From positions 635,126-699,125 of the forward strand of contig NZ_JAGYXY010000001.1 of assembly GCF_018362775.1 (NCBI RefSeq): a DNA stretch of 64,000 bases. Direction: 5' to 3'. The translations under genes were made by a program, and so were the position numbers. This document shows, in pieces, positions 38,873 through 49,045 of the stretch. How positions within the stretch are numbered: the first letter of the stretch is position 1; every line of letters starts with the position of its first letter. This stretch comes from Alistipes montrealensis. GTDB taxonomy: Bacteria > Bacteroidota > Bacteroidia > Bacteroidales > Rikenellaceae. Under the pieces are notes generated by a model. The model had not been told where the DNA came from. It saw only the letters and a program-made list of their open reading frames with translations, and made no database searches.

Positions 38873-39712
38873 TTAATTTTGCGACGAAAGCCGGGCGATT
38901 TCGGCATTCAGGTGTTCGACGAACCCGTCGAATACCACGGGGGCGTTCTGCTCGAGATACCTGACGATACATGCGGACCTCGACCGCTCCCAGATGACAT
39001 TGAAATGGCCTTCCAACTGGCCGGACAGCGCACTGTCGCCCTTTTTCGACCTGAAAGCGGCGGAATTGACGCCCCGTTTCTCGGCGGTATACAGCCCCCA
39101 GACGATTTCGTCGTCGGCCCGGAAGATGGTCAGGTAAGGGCAGCCGTCGTACAGCCGCACCTCGAAACTGCCTTCGTCCGCTTCGTTCAGTAGTTTATTT
39201 TTCTTGAGTTCAGTGTAACGGGCCTTGAGTTTCTCGCCGATCTCCACAGCTAGGGCGATGGAGGCGGACAACTCTTTATACACGTCCGCGACCGTCATCT
39301 GGTCCTCGGCGGCCCGCTGGCGGACAAAACCGGAAAGGGGATTGAGGAACAGCAGCCGGACCTTCAGCCGGTCACGCAGGATGCGGTCCAACAGGTGATC
39401 GTCTTTAGAAATATCCTTGAGCGCCCCGGCGACGGCAATCGACAGCAGGTCGTGATGGTGGCGGACCTGGGAGCGGCTCTTCCGGTAGAATTTAGTCAGG
39501 TCGATCCGTTCGTTCGTCAGCAGTTTCATGGGTTCTTCCGGCTCCTTCTCCTTGCATACCTGCAGGATGATATTGACGAAGCAGGCCGCGAAAAGGCCTG
39601 TGCCCAACGCCATCAGCAGGCTGCTGACAAACTCGTTGACAAATGAAAGGTTTGCGAACAATATAAATATGACACCCGCCAGGATTCCGATGATATTTAT
39701 AGTCCTGTTCAT
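38873..39712 (-). CDS. Unknown two-TM membrane protein inside the Kdo operon
   Basis: A 279-residue protein that I cannot assign. Two transmembrane helices lie at about residues 4-25 and 27-53. A soluble domain of about 220 residues follows, probably cytosolic. It shows RLLFLNPLSGFVRQRA near 125-140, a helical segment, then EVRLYDGCPYLTIFRADDEIVWGLYT near 190-217 and GHFNVIWERSR. The strand-helix order and the LLFLNP...VRLYD...RADDEIVWG pattern resemble the PLD-like DUF5919-type domain, but no catalytic HKD motif is seen. It fits tightly between kdsB (14 nt) and kdsA (13 nt), so it is co-expressed with Kdo synthesis. Nothing in its codon use looks foreign by eye. Confidence 0.82.
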   Translation of the reverse strand: MNRTINIIGILAGVIFILFANLSFVNEFVSSLLMALGTGLFAACFVNIILQVCKEKEPEEPMKLLTNERIDLTKFYRKSRSQVRHHHDLLSIAVAGALKDISKDDHLLDRILRDRLKVRLLFLNPLSGFVRQRAAEDQMTVADVYKELSASIALAVEIGEKLKARYTELKKNKLLNEADEGSFEVRLYDGCPYLTIFRADDEIVWGLYTAEKRGVNSAAFRSKKGDSALSGQLEGHFNVIWERSRSACIVRYLEQNAPVVFDGFVEHLNAEIARLSSQN

Positions 39713-39726
39713 ACCCCGCCGATTTG

Positions 39727-40482
39727 CTATTTCCGGTTTTTCAACAAAAACGCTTCGGCCCTTTCGAGGTCCTCGGGGGTATCGATCCCGATCGTCTCGA
39801 CCTCCGAAATACCCACGCCGATCTTATAGCCGTTCTCCAGCCAGCGCAGTTGTTCCAGCGACTCGGCTTTTTCGAGCGCCGACTGCGGCAGCGCCGTGAC
39901 AGCCCGCATCACCTCCGCGCGGAAAGCGTAGAGGCCGATATGCTTGTAGTACGTATGGCGCGACAACCACTCTTCGCGCGGCACGCCCTTGAGGTAGGGA
40001 ATCACCGAACGGGAAAAATAGATGGCCCTCGACTGCGCGTCGAGGACCACTTTCGGGGAATTGGGGTTTTCCAGCGCTTCGAGTCCGTCGGCCTCCGAAA
40101 AAGGCTTCACGAGCGTGGCGATGTCGGTCGACGCATCGTCGAAGCAGCGCTTCACGGTCTCCAGCTGCGAAGGCTGGATAAAGGGCTCGTCGCCCTGCAC
40201 GTTGAAGATCACGTCGTACTCGACACCCTGCTTGCAGTAAGCCTCCCAGCAACGGTCTGTACCGCTTTTATGGTCCGGAGAGGTCATTTCGACCTTTCCG
40301 CCGAAAGCCTTCACGGCATCGTAGATTCGCCGGTCGTCGGTGGCGACCACAACGTCGTCCAACACGCCCGCGACCTGCTCGTAGACCCGCTCAATGACGG
40401 GCTTGCCGCCCAGCCGGGCCAGCAGTTTAGCCGGGAAACGCGTCGCCGCATAGCGGGCGGGAATAATTGCAATGCATTTCAT
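39727..40482 (-). CDS. kdsB: 3-deoxy-manno-octulosonate cytidylyltransferase (CMP-Kdo synthetase)
   Basis: A 251-residue enzyme that activates Kdo with CTP for transfer to lipid A. The nucleotide loop is IIPARYAATRFPAKLLA at residues 5-21. Further family marks are VVATDDRRIYDAV, SGTDRCWEA, FNVQGDEPFI and, toward the end, SEVETIGIDTPEDLERAE. It is the first gene of the kdsB-orf-kdsA-kdsD-yciI unit. A TATTTTTA sequence 3 nt before the ATG may be a weak -7 box. Confidence 0.96.
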   Translation of the reverse strand: MKCIAIIPARYAATRFPAKLLARLGGKPVIERVYEQVAGVLDDVVVATDDRRIYDAVKAFGGKVEMTSPDHKSGTDRCWEAYCKQGVEYDVIFNVQGDEPFIQPSQLETVKRCFDDASTDIATLVKPFSEADGLEALENPNSPKVVLDAQSRAIYFSRSVIPYLKGVPREEWLSRHTYYKHIGLYAFRAEVMRAVTALPQSALEKAESLEQLRWLENGYKIGVGISEVETIGIDTPEDLERAEAFLLKNRK

Positions 40483-40652
40483 TGTATAAAAATACCTTTT
40501 TTAATCCAAATAACCGCCGCCGGCCTCGTTTTTTTGTCAGGGCGGATAAAATCCGCGGTTTCGGGAAGCCGGCGAGGCAAGAGCATACACGCGGCATGCG
40601 GCTGCCCAAACCGGCGAGGGAAACGCCGAAGTTCGCCGCCGTCACGAAAAAA

Positions 40653-43082
40653 CTACACCAAGGCCAGTTTCAGCACCTCTTCGTTGGTCTTCACGTAGTG
40701 GAACGTGAGGCCCGCAATATACTCGGGTTTGATCTCGGCGATGTCCTTGCGGTTCTCCTCCGAAAGGATCAGTTCCGTGATGCCGGCACGCTTGGCGGCC
40801 AGGATCTTCTCCTTCACGCCGCCCACGGGCATCACCCGGCCACGGAGGGTCGTCTCGCCCGTCATGGCGATGCGCTCCCTGACCTTGCGGCCCGTGTAGC
40901 TCGACACGATCGAGGTGACCATCGTAATACCGGCCGATGGACCGTCCTTCGGGATCGCGCCTTCGGGAACGTGGATGTTGATATCGTTCTTCTCGAACAT
41001 CGCGGGGTCGATACCCAGTTCCTTGTAGTGGGCCATCGTCCACTCGTGGGCGATGGTGGCCGACTCCTTCATCACGTCGCCCAGGTTGCCCGTAAGGCTC
41101 ACCTTGCCCTTGCCGGGCGTCAGCACCGACTCGATGTAGAGGATGTCGCCGCCGACCTCGGTCCATGCAAGGCCCGTCACGACGCCCGTCATGCCGCCCA
41201 CTTCGTACTCCTCCCGGAGGAATTTGGGCATGCCGAGGATTTTCTCGATATCTTTCAGCGAAATTTCGGGAGCGAAAGCCTCGTCGAAGGCGATCTGCTT
41301 GGCGCGGGCACGGGCGATCTTCGCCAGGTTCTTGTCCAGCGAACGCACGCCGGCTTCACGCGTATAGCAGGCGATGACGTTTTCAACGACCTCCGGGGTC
41401 ATGGTCATCTCCTGTTCCTTGATGCCGTGGGCCTCGCGCTGCTTGGGCAGCAGGTGGTCCAGGGCGATGCGTATCTTCTCCTCCACGAGGTAACCGGCGA
41501 TGTTGATCATCTCCATACGGTCGCGCAGCGCCGGGGCGATGTTGGCGATGTTGTTGGCCGTAGCGATGAACAGCACCTTCGACAGGTCGTACTCCATGTC
41601 GAGGTAGTTGTCGTGGAAAGTGGTGTTCTGTTCCGGGTCGAGAACCTCCAGCAGGGCGCTCGACGGATCACCGTGGTTCGAAACGGTCACCTTGTCGACC
41701 TCGTCGAGGATGATGACGGGGTTCGACGAACCGCAGCGTTTGATGGTCTGGATAATCCGGCCCGGCATGGCGCCGATGTAGGTGCGGCGGTGTCCGCGAA
41801 TCTCCGACTCGTCGTGCAGGCCGCCCAGCGAGATGCGGCCGAACTTGCGGCCCAGCGCCGCGGCGACCGACTTGCCGAGCGAGGTCTTACCTACTCCCGG
41901 AGGGCCGTAGAGGCAGAGGATCGGGGATTTGAGGTCGCCCTTGAGTTTGATGACGGCCAGGTGCTCCAGCAGACGCTCCTTCACCTCTTCCAGACCGAAA
42001 TGGTCGTGGTCGAGTTGTTCGCGGGCGCACTTGAGGTCGAGGTTGTCCTTCGTCACCTCGTTCCACGGAAGCTCCAGCAGCAGATTGAGGTAGGTCATCT
42101 GCACCGAATATTCGGCTACGGCGGGGTTCAGCCGCTCGACCTTCTGCAACTCCTTCTCGAAGGTTTCGCCAACCTCCTCGGGCCAGTTCTTCTTGGACGC
42201 CTGCTCGCGCATCTTCTCGATGTCTGCATCGGCGCCGTCGCCCAGTTCGTCCTGGATCGTGCGCATCTGCTGCTGCAGGTAGTAGTCGCGCTGCTGCTTG
42301 TCGATCTCCTGCTTGACGCGCTCCTGAATCTGGTTTTTCAGTTCGGCCAGCTGCTGCTCGCGGATCAGGATTTCGAGCAACTTGCGGGCACGGGCCAGCA
42401 GGCCGGGAGCCTCCAGCAGCGACTGGCGGTCCTCGTCCGTGAGCTCCATGTTGGAGCAGATGAAATTGATGATGCCGCGCTTCGAGTCGATGTTCTTAAT
42501 GGCGAAAGCCGCCTCCTTAGGCATCGACGGCGAAACGTTGATGATGTTCAGCGCCACGTCGCGGATCGAGTCCACGAGCGCCTCGAACTCGATGCTCTTC
42601 AGGTCGGGGGTCGAATCGCGCAGAGCGGTCACCCGGGCCTTGAAATAGGGCTCGGTGGTGATGTATTCCGTGATCTCGACCTTCTCCAAACCGTTCAGGA
42701 TCACCGTGAGGTTGCCGTTGGGCATCTCCAGGATCTTGATGATACGCGCAGCGGTTCCGACCTTGTACATGTCGTCCGGCGCAGGGTCTTCGACATCGCT
42801 TTCGCGCTGCAGCACGGCGCCCAGGATGCCGCCTTCGGCATTGACGGCGCGCACGAGGTTGATGCTCTTGTCGCGCCCCACCGTAATGGGGGTGATAGCG
42901 CCGGGGAAAAGCACCGACGAACGCAGCGTAAGGATGGGTATGATTTCGGGAACTTCGACCTCCTCCACAGGCTCGTCACCGCCGGTCACGATAGGGATCA
43001 CGCGGTGATTGCCGTCGAGCAGTTCGGGGAGGAGATTCACGTCGTCTACTTCGATGGTTTCGATCTTATCTTTTTTACTCAT
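40653..43082 (-). CDS. lon: ATP-dependent protease Lon
   Basis: An 809-residue AAA+ serine protease for misfolded and regulatory proteins. The LON N-domain (about residues 40-240) and a coiled-coil region rich in [21 protein letters not shown] precede Walker [13 protein letters not shown] and Walker [11 protein letters not shown]. The catalytic Ser is in GPSAGITM, with the partner Lys about 43 residues later (LAAKRAG region). I chose ATG 43082 because the other in-frame ATG at 43109 lies within the -7 box CAAAGATA at 43107-43114. Confidence 0.97.
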   Translation of the reverse strand: MSKKDKIETIEVDDVNLLPELLDGNHRVIPIVTGGDEPVEEVEVPEIIPILTLRSSVLFPGAITPITVGRDKSINLVRAVNAEGGILGAVLQRESDVEDPAPDDMYKVGTAARIIKILEMPNGNLTVILNGLEKVEITEYITTEPYFKARVTALRDSTPDLKSIEFEALVDSIRDVALNIINVSPSMPKEAAFAIKNIDSKRGIINFICSNMELTDEDRQSLLEAPGLLARARKLLEILIREQQLAELKNQIQERVKQEIDKQQRDYYLQQQMRTIQDELGDGADADIEKMREQASKKNWPEEVGETFEKELQKVERLNPAVAEYSVQMTYLNLLLELPWNEVTKDNLDLKCAREQLDHDHFGLEEVKERLLEHLAVIKLKGDLKSPILCLYGPPGVGKTSLGKSVAAALGRKFGRISLGGLHDESEIRGHRRTYIGAMPGRIIQTIKRCGSSNPVIILDEVDKVTVSNHGDPSSALLEVLDPEQNTTFHDNYLDMEYDLSKVLFIATANNIANIAPALRDRMEMINIAGYLVEEKIRIALDHLLPKQREAHGIKEQEMTMTPEVVENVIACYTREAGVRSLDKNLAKIARARAKQIAFDEAFAPEISLKDIEKILGMPKFLREEYEVGGMTGVVTGLAWTEVGGDILYIESVLTPGKGKVSLTGNLGDVMKESATIAHEWTMAHYKELGIDPAMFEKNDINIHVPEGAIPKDGPSAGITMVTSIVSSYTGRKVRERIAMTGETTLRGRVMPVGGVKEKILAAKRAGITELILSEENRKDIAEIKPEYIAGLTFHYVKTNEEVLKLALV

Positions 43083-43106
43083 AGGATATACAGATATATA
43101 ATGTTG

Positions 43107-43114
43107 CAAAGATA
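43107..43114 (-). promoter_or_regulatory. -7 box of lon
   Basis: TATCTTTG on the minus strand, 24 nt before ATG 43082. It excludes the upstream ATG 43109 as a start. Confidence 0.78.
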
Positions 43115-43137
43115 ACGATTTTTTAGAAATTTTATTT

Positions 43138-43165
43138 TATCTTTGACAGAATGTTAATAACTTTG
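43138..43165 (+). promoter_or_regulatory. Two candidate -7 boxes of valS
   Basis: TATCTTTG at 43138-43145 and TAACTTTG at 43158-43165, 20 nt apart and 35-62 nt before the valS ATG. Either or both may be used. They are divergent from the lon promoter within 60 nt. Confidence 0.7.
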
Positions 43166-43199
43166 CATCCCTATAAAACAAAGTTAAACTGAAAGCGCC

Positions 43200-45827
43200 A
43201 TGCAAATCGCAGACAAATACGCACCGCAGCAGATCGAATCCAAATGGTACGACTTCTGGATCGACCGGGGGATTTTCCACTCGGAACCCGACCAGCGCGA
43301 ACCTTACACGATCGTCATCCCGCCCCCCAATGTGACGGGCATGCTCCACATGGGCCACATGCTCAACAACACGCTGCAGGACGTGCTCGTCCGCCGCGCC
43401 CGCATGTCGGGAAAGAACGCCTGCTGGGTTCCGGGCATGGACCACGCGTCGATCGCCACGGAGGCCAAAGTCGTAGCAATGCTGCGCGAAAAAGGCATTG
43501 AGAAAACGTCGCTCACGCGGGAGAAATTCCTCGAATACGCCTGGGAATGGAAAGAGAAATACGGCGGCGTGATCCTCAAGCAGCTGCGCAAACTGGGCGC
43601 TTCGTGCGACTGGGACCGCACGTGCTTCACGATGGACGAACCCCGCACGGAGAGCGTCCTGCGCGTCTTCTGCGACCTCTACGAAAAAGGCAAGATTTAC
43701 CGCGGCGTGAGGATGGTCAACTGGGACCCCGCAGCGCAGACGGCGCTTTCGGACGAAGAGGTGGTTTTCAAGGAGTCGCACGGCAAACTCTACTACCTGC
43801 GTTACCTGGTCGAAGGAACCGATAAGGCGATCATCGTCGCGACGACCCGTCCGGAGACGATCCTGGGCGACACGGCGTTGTGCGTCAATCCCAACGACGA
43901 ACGTTACGCATGGCTGGCGAAGGACGCCCGCGTCATCGTGCCGCTGGTAGGCCGCTCGATTCCGGTGATCCGCGACGAATACGTGGACATCGAGTTCGGA
44001 ACGGGAGCACTGAAGGTGACCCCGGCGCACGACGTGAACGACTACATGCTGGGCGAGAAATACGGACTCGAAACCATCGATATTTTCAACGACAACGGCA
44101 CGATCAACGACAAGGTGGGCCTCTACGTGGGACAGGACCGTTTCGACGTGCGCAGGCAGATCGAAAAGGACCTCGCGGCAGCGGGCCTGCTGGAGAAGAC
44201 CGAAGACTACACCAACAACGTGGGTTATTCGGAGCGCACGGGCGTAGCCATCGAGCCCAAACTCTCGATGCAGTGGTTCCTCTCGATGCAGGAACTGGCA
44301 CAGCCCGCGACAAAGGCCGTGATGGAGGACGCGATCCGGTTCGTGCCCGAGAAATACAAGAACACCTACCGTTACTGGATGGAGAACATCAAGGATTGGT
44401 GCATTTCGCGCCAGTTGTGGTGGGGCCAGCGCATTCCGGCCTACTACCTCCCGAAAGGCGGTTTCGTGGTCGCCCTGACGGCCGAGGAGGCACTGGAGAA
44501 GGCCCGCGCGAAAAGCGGCGACGCATCGCTGCAACTGAGCGATCTGAGGCAGGACGAAGACGTATTGGACACGTGGTTCTCGTCGTGGCTGTGGCCGATT
44601 TCGGTATTCGACGGCATCCGCTTCCCGGACAACGAAGAGATCAATTATTACTACCCCACCAACGACCTGGTAACGGCCCCCGACATCATCTTCTTCTGGG
44701 TGGCCCGCATGATCATAACCGGTTACGAGTACCGCCACGAAAAGCCCTTCTCGAACGTCTACTTCACAGGTATCGTGCGCGACAAGATCGGCCGCAAGAT
44801 GTCGAAGCAGTTGGGCAACTCGCCCGACCCGCTGGACCTGATCGCCCAATACGGCGCCGACGGCGTGCGTATGGCCATGCTGATCTCCTCGTCGGCCGGC
44901 AACGACGTGATGTTCGACGAAGCGTTGTGCGAACAGGGCCGCAACTTCGGCAACAAGATATGGAACGCCTACCGCCTCGTAAACGGCTGGACGGTGGACG
45001 CCGCGGCGGCACAGAGCGAGAACAACCGCCTTGCCGTCGAGTGGTTCGAGCAGGCGTTGGGCCGCTCGCTCCGGCAGATCGCCGACGATTTCAAGACCTA
45101 CCGCATCTCGGAAGCCTTCAAGGAGGCCTACCGGCTGTTCTGGGACGACTTCAGCGGCCTGTACCTCGAAATGGTGAAGCCCGCCTACGGGCAGCCGATC
45201 GACGCCGGGACGATGGAGGCGACCAAAGGGTATTTCGACGCCCTGATGCGCGTACTGCACCCCTTCATGCCGTTCGTCACGGAAGAGATCTGGCAGGACC
45301 TCGCACCGCGGGCCGAAGGCGACTCGATCTGCGTGGCGCAGATGCCCCGACCCGCGGCCGAAGACGCCGCGATGCTGGCGCGCTTCGAACTGGCGAAGGA
45401 AGTTATCACCTCGGTACGCAACGTCCGCAACCAGAAGAACCTGCCGCAGAAGGAGGCGCTGACACTCCGGGTCATCGCCGACGAGAACTACCCCGCCGAA
45501 TTCGCCCCCGTATTGGAGAAAATGGCCAACCTCACGGCCATCGAGACCGTCGCGGAGAAGGATCCGGCCGATGCGGCGTTCATCGTCAAGACGACGCAGT
45601 ATTTCGTGCCGATGGCGGGCAAGATCGACGTGGAGGCTGAAATCGAGAAACTGACGGCGGAACTCAGCTATCAGGAGGGATTCCTCGCCTCGGTGATGAA
45701 GAAACTATCGAACGAACGGTTCGTCGCCTCGGCGCCCGAAAAGGTAGTCGCCAACGAGCGCGCCAAACAGGCCGACGCCGAAGCCAAAATCACGGCCATC
45801 CGCGAGCAACTGAAAGCACTTAACTAA
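43200..45827 (+). CDS. valS: Valine--tRNA ligase
   Basis: An 875-residue class I synthetase. The HIGH motif is [12 protein letters not shown] at about residues 43-54 and the KMSKS loop is the variant [13 protein letters not shown] near residue 535. The CP1 editing domain (about 190-330) keeps [12 protein letters not shown]. The anticodon-binding helices and a C-terminal coiled-coil arm ([21 protein letters not shown]...) complete the ValRS layout, and the arm is a ValS hallmark. ATG 43200 is well placed after two -7 boxes. Confidence 0.97.
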   Translation: MQIADKYAPQQIESKWYDFWIDRGIFHSEPDQREPYTIVIPPPNVTGMLHMGHMLNNTLQDVLVRRARMSGKNACWVPGMDHASIATEAKVVAMLREKGIEKTSLTREKFLEYAWEWKEKYGGVILKQLRKLGASCDWDRTCFTMDEPRTESVLRVFCDLYEKGKIYRGVRMVNWDPAAQTALSDEEVVFKESHGKLYYLRYLVEGTDKAIIVATTRPETILGDTALCVNPNDERYAWLAKDARVIVPLVGRSIPVIRDEYVDIEFGTGALKVTPAHDVNDYMLGEKYGLETIDIFNDNGTINDKVGLYVGQDRFDVRRQIEKDLAAAGLLEKTEDYTNNVGYSERTGVAIEPKLSMQWFLSMQELAQPATKAVMEDAIRFVPEKYKNTYRYWMENIKDWCISRQLWWGQRIPAYYLPKGGFVVALTAEEALEKARAKSGDASLQLSDLRQDEDVLDTWFSSWLWPISVFDGIRFPDNEEINYYYPTNDLVTAPDIIFFWVARMIITGYEYRHEKPFSNVYFTGIVRDKIGRKMSKQLGNSPDPLDLIAQYGADGVRMAMLISSSAGNDVMFDEALCEQGRNFGNKIWNAYRLVNGWTVDAAAAQSENNRLAVEWFEQALGRSLRQIADDFKTYRISEAFKEAYRLFWDDFSGLYLEMVKPAYGQPIDAGTMEATKGYFDALMRVLHPFMPFVTEEIWQDLAPRAEGDSICVAQMPRPAAEDAAMLARFELAKEVITSVRNVRNQKNLPQKEALTLRVIADENYPAEFAPVLEKMANLTAIETVAEKDPADAAFIVKTTQYFVPMAGKIDVEAEIEKLTAELSYQEGFLASVMKKLSNERFVASAPEKVVANERAKQADAEAKITAIREQLKALN

Positions 45828-45847
45828 AAATCCAACCGCACCTGGAA

Positions 45848-45865
45848 CCCCCGCCTCGGCGGGGG
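45848..45865 (+). terminator. GC hairpin after valS
   Basis: A self-complementary CCCCCGCC / GGCGGGGG sequence 20 nt after the valS stop. No T-run follows, so terminator activity is uncertain. Confidence 0.4.
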
Positions 45866-45956
45866 CCGGGGAGTGGATCGGACCTGCAAACACGGCGGTA
45901 TGCCGTAAATTATCAACGTCCGGAAACAGCAGAACGGACTTATCGCACGACACGAT

Positions 45957-46421
45957 TTGCCAGCAATTACAATTTACACCGACGGTTCGGCCCTCGGAAA
46001 CCCCGGTCCGGGCGGTTACGGCGCGGTGCTTCTCTCGGGGCAGCACCGCAAGGAGTTGTCGCAGGGATTCCGCCTGACGACCAACAACCGCATGGAACTG
46101 ATGGCCGTGTGCGTCGCTCTCGAAACGCTCAAGTTCGAGGGTTCGGACGTGGTGGTTTACTCCGACTCGAAATACGTCGTCGACGCCGTCACGAAGGGAT
46201 GGGTCTTCGGATGGGTCCGCAAAGGATTCGCGGGCAAGAAAAATCCCGATCTCTGGATGCGCTTCCTGCGCGCATACAACCGCCACAACGTCCGCTTCGT
46301 CTGGGTCAAGGGACACGCCGAGACGGTGGAGAACAACCGCTGCGACTTTCTGGCCGTTGCGGCGGCCAACGACAAGGCACACTGGCTGGAAGATACGGGT
46401 TACGACCCCGCAGAGCGGTAG
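45957..46421 (+). CDS. rnhA: Ribonuclease HI
   Basis: A 154-residue RNase H that cuts the RNA strand of RNA-DNA hybrids. The four catalytic acids are visible: Asp in [15 protein letters not shown], Glu in NNRMELMAV, Asp in VYSDSKYV and Asp in NNRCDFLAV. Length matches bacterial RNase HI (about 155). The only start that keeps the first strand is TTG 45957; the next ATG would remove the first catalytic Asp. A rare TTG start is therefore likely and may keep expression low. Confidence 0.95.
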   Translation: MPAITIYTDGSALGNPGPGGYGAVLLSGQHRKELSQGFRLTTNNRMELMAVCVALETLKFEGSDVVVYSDSKYVVDAVTKGWVFGWVRKGFAGKKNPDLWMRFLRAYNRHNVRFVWVKGHAETVENNRCDFLAVAAANDKAHWLEDTGYDPAER

Positions 46422-46447
46422 ACGGCAAAATCTCCGCTCTTTTTTTG
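46412..46447 (+). terminator. Terminator of rnhA
   Basis: The stem AGAGCGG / CCGCTCT (46412-46418 with 46434-46440) is followed by T7. The left arm overlaps the last codons and the stop of rnhA. Confidence 0.78.
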
Positions 46448-46510
46448 GAACATAGGGAGCCATAGTTCGACGAATTTTCACACTTTTTTCGCTTTTCGGG
46501 TTATTATTCC

Positions 46511-46518
46511 TATCTTTA
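46511..46518 (+). promoter_or_regulatory. -7 box of the MsbA-like exporter gene
   Basis: TATCTTTA, one mismatch from TAnnTTTG, 36 nt before the ATG. Confidence 0.55.
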
Positions 46519-46554
46519 CACCGTTTATTGCGTAACTAAAACCATACGCTCCGA

Positions 46555-48384
46555 ATGTTCAAGATATACATGCGGCTGTTGGGTTTTGCCCGGCCGATCC
46601 GAAAATACGCGATCCCCTACTTCTTCTACTCGCTGTTTTACGCGTTGTTCAACTCGCTGACGTTCATGCTGATCATCCCGATCCTGAACACCATGTTCGA
46701 CGCCAGCTACTCCTTCGAATACGTGGAGACGCTGCCGCCCGTAGAGTTCAACCAGGATTACCTCGCCACGCTCTTCAACTTCACCTATTCGCACATCTTC
46801 GAAGAGTACGACCGCCAGAACGTCCTGGTATTGCTGGCCGTTGTAGCCATCTGCATCAGCTTGATGAGCAACCTGTTCCGCTACCTGGGCGCCTGGACCA
46901 TGGAGAACATGCGCACCCGGACCCTCCAGCGCATGCGCAACGACATGTTCTCGCGCGTGATGGACATGAACGTAGGTTACTTCAGCGACCAGCGCAAGGG
47001 CGATGTCATCTCGAAGATCACCTCCGACGTGGGCGTGGTGCAGTTCTGCATCACCAATACCCTCCAGGTATCCTTCCGCGAGCCGTTTCTGATCATCGGC
47101 TACATCGCGATGATGCTGGCCATTTCGTGGGAACTGGCGATCTTCTCGATCCTGTTCCTCCCGGTGGTGGCCCTGCTGATCGGCAGCATCGTAAAGAAAC
47201 TCCGCCACCCGGCCCGCACCAACCAGCAGCGCATGGGCGAGATGGTCTCGACGCTCGACGAATCGCTATCGGGCATCAAGGTCATCAAGAGTTACAATGC
47301 CACGGAATACATCAAACAGAAATACTACGCCATCAGCGCCGACCTGGCGCGCCTCACGCTTTCGATGGCCCGCCGGCAGCAGTTGGCCTCGCCCATGAGC
47401 GAATTCCTCGGCATCACGGCCGTGGGCGTGATCCTCGTCTTCGGAGGCTCGCTCGTAGCCAAAGGCTCGCTCGACCCCGGCGGATTCATCGCCTTTGTGG
47501 CCATCTTCTCGCAGATCACGCGCCCCGTGCGCACCTTTATCGACCAGTTCGCCAACATCAACCAGGGTATTGCCGCCGGCGAGCGCATCTTCACGATCAT
47601 CGACACGAAACCCGAAATCCAGGACAGCCCCGACGCAAAAGAACTTACGGGACTGAAAGAGAAGATCGAGTTCCGCGACGTGCACTTCTCCTACGACGGG
47701 CAGCGCGAAGTGATCGACGGCATTTCGTTCGAAATACGCCGCGGGCAGACCGTAGCGCTGGTAGGTCCCTCGGGCGGCGGCAAGTCGACCCTGAGCGAAT
47801 TGCTGCCCCGTTTCTACGATCCTACGGCGGGTGAAATCCTGATCGACGGCGTTTCGCTGCGCGACTACACCCAGGAGAGCGTACGCGCGCACATGAGCGT
47901 CGTGGCACAGGATACCGTACTTTTCAACGACACGATCGAAGGCAACATCGGAATGGGCAAGCGCGGTGCAACGCACGAAGAGATCGTCGAGGCGGCGAAG
48001 GTAGCCAACGCCGACTGCTTCATCCGCGAATGCACCTCGGGTTACGACACCAACATCGGCGACCGGGGCGTAAAACTCTCCGGCGGCCAGCGCCAGCGGC
48101 TTTCGATCGCCCGCGCAGTGCTCAAGAATCCCGACATCCTGATTCTCGACGAAGCCACCTCGGCACTTGACACCGAGAGCGAAAAGCTCGTGCAGGACGC
48201 CCTCAACAACCTGCTCAAAGGCCGTACGTCGGTGGTCATCGCCCACCGGTTGTCGACCATTCACAATGCCGACCTGATCGTCGTCGTGGACCACGGGCGT
48301 GTCGCCGAATGCGGCACGCACAACGAACTGATGGAGCGCAACGGCATCTATGCCAAACTGATCGAAATGCAATCCTTCGACTAG
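46555..48384 (+). CDS. MsbA-like ABC exporter (permease-ATPase fusion)
   Basis: A 609-residue half-transporter. The membrane domain spans about residues 1-320 with six helices and an unusually long first periplasmic loop (about residues 55-95). The ATPase domain at about 360-609 has Walker A GPSGGGKST, signature LSGGQRQRLSIARA, Walker B ILILDEATSALD and the H-loop VVIAHRLSTI. The fold fits homodimeric lipid flippases such as MsbA. A lipid A core flippase role would match the other LPS genes here, but multidrug export cannot be excluded. The acetyltransferase gene begins 3 nt after the stop. Confidence 0.92.
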   Translation: MFKIYMRLLGFARPIRKYAIPYFFYSLFYALFNSLTFMLIIPILNTMFDASYSFEYVETLPPVEFNQDYLATLFNFTYSHIFEEYDRQNVLVLLAVVAICISLMSNLFRYLGAWTMENMRTRTLQRMRNDMFSRVMDMNVGYFSDQRKGDVISKITSDVGVVQFCITNTLQVSFREPFLIIGYIAMMLAISWELAIFSILFLPVVALLIGSIVKKLRHPARTNQQRMGEMVSTLDESLSGIKVIKSYNATEYIKQKYYAISADLARLTLSMARRQQLASPMSEFLGITAVGVILVFGGSLVAKGSLDPGGFIAFVAIFSQITRPVRTFIDQFANINQGIAAGERIFTIIDTKPEIQDSPDAKELTGLKEKIEFRDVHFSYDGQREVIDGISFEIRRGQTVALVGPSGGGKSTLSELLPRFYDPTAGEILIDGVSLRDYTQESVRAHMSVVAQDTVLFNDTIEGNIGMGKRGATHEEIVEAAKVANADCFIRECTSGYDTNIGDRGVKLSGGQRQRLSIARAVLKNPDILILDEATSALDTESEKLVQDALNNLLKGRTSVVIAHRLSTIHNADLIVVVDHGRVAECGTHNELMERNGIYAKLIEMQSFD

Positions 48385-48387
48385 GAA

Positions 48388-48954
48388 ATGACGGAACGGG
48401 AAAAGATGCTCAGCGGCGAATGGTTCGATCCCCGGGATGCGGAACTCACCGCCATCCGGGACAACGCCACACGCCTGATGCACCGCCTGAACGCCGAACT
48501 ATGCGGCCACGACGAGGCCTACCGCGCCACGCTGCGCGAGTTATGCCCCGGCTGCGAAGGCTTCATCCGCGAACCGTTCTACTGCGATTACGGGAATAAT
48601 ATCTCGATCGGCGAACATACGTTCATCAACTTCGGCTGCACGTTCCTCGACCTGGCTCCGATCCGCATCGGCCGTCACACGCTGATCGGCCCCAAAGTGC
48701 AACTGCTCACGGCCCTGCATCCGTTCGACGCGGCGGAGCGCCGTGCAGGCCTCGAAGCGGGCCGCCCAATCTCCATCGGCGACGACTGCTGGCTGGGCGG
48801 AGGGGTGATCGTCTGCCCAGGCGTCAGGATCGGCGACCGCTCGGTTATCGGCGCCGGGGCCGTCGTCACACGCGACATTCCCGCCGATTCGGTGGCCGCG
48901 GGAAACCCGGCACGCGTAATTCGCACGCTGGCTCCGCAGGACAAAACCCAATAG
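48388..48954 (+). CDS. Sugar O-acetyltransferase (maltose/galactoside transacetylase family)
   Basis: A 188-residue LacA/Maa-type enzyme that moves acetyl from acetyl-CoA to a sugar. The N-terminal helical cap begins TEREKMLSGEWFDPRDAEL, standard for the family. The left-handed beta-helix hexapeptide repeats run from about residue 70 (ISIGEHTFINFGCTFLDLAPIRIGRHTLIGPKVQLLTALHPFD), with the catalytic His in the LHPF segment. It is co-transcribed with the MsbA-like exporter (3-nt gap). The acceptor is unknown, and an envelope sugar is possible from context. Confidence 0.93.
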   Translation: MTEREKMLSGEWFDPRDAELTAIRDNATRLMHRLNAELCGHDEAYRATLRELCPGCEGFIREPFYCDYGNNISIGEHTFINFGCTFLDLAPIRIGRHTLIGPKVQLLTALHPFDAAERRAGLEAGRPISIGDDCWLGGGVIVCPGVRIGDRSVIGAGAVVTRDIPADSVAAGNPARVIRTLAPQDKTQ

Positions 48955-49007
48955 CCCGAAGTCCGGTAAAATCATTCGGGGAAAATTCTTTTTCTTCCGA
49001 AATTAGC

Positions 49008-49015
49008 TATTTTTG
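49008..49015 (+). promoter_or_regulatory. -7 box of the second sensor kinase gene
   Basis: TATTTTTG, a TAnnTTTG match, 30 nt before ATG 49046. It overlaps the in-frame TTG at 49013, which therefore cannot be the start. Confidence 0.72.
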
Positions 49016-49045
49016 CATAACCATCGAAATTTCGGCTTTTCCGTC

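Noticed and set aside
40483..40652. GC-rich region between kdsB and lon with repeated GCCGGCGAGG-like words as a possible repeat or small RNA
   Set aside because: The words are short and imperfect, with no stable fold or promoter tied to them.
43083..43109. Longer N-terminus for Lon from ATG 43109
   Set aside because: That ATG lies inside the -7 box of the lon promoter, so it would not be transcribed as a start codon.
40467..43115. Open plus-strand frame of about 882 codons antisense to lon
   Set aside because: The same kind of shadow; no start context or domain, and Lon motifs are clear on the other strand.
44797..44826. KMSKQ instead of KMSKS in ValS as a sign of a broken gene
   Set aside because: The rest of the synthetase is intact and this Gln variant is usual in ValS of this group as far as I know.
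49013..49045. Longer N-terminus for the second sensor kinase from TTG 49013
   Set aside because: The TTG is part of the TATTTTTG -7 box. ATG 49046 gives the expected start.
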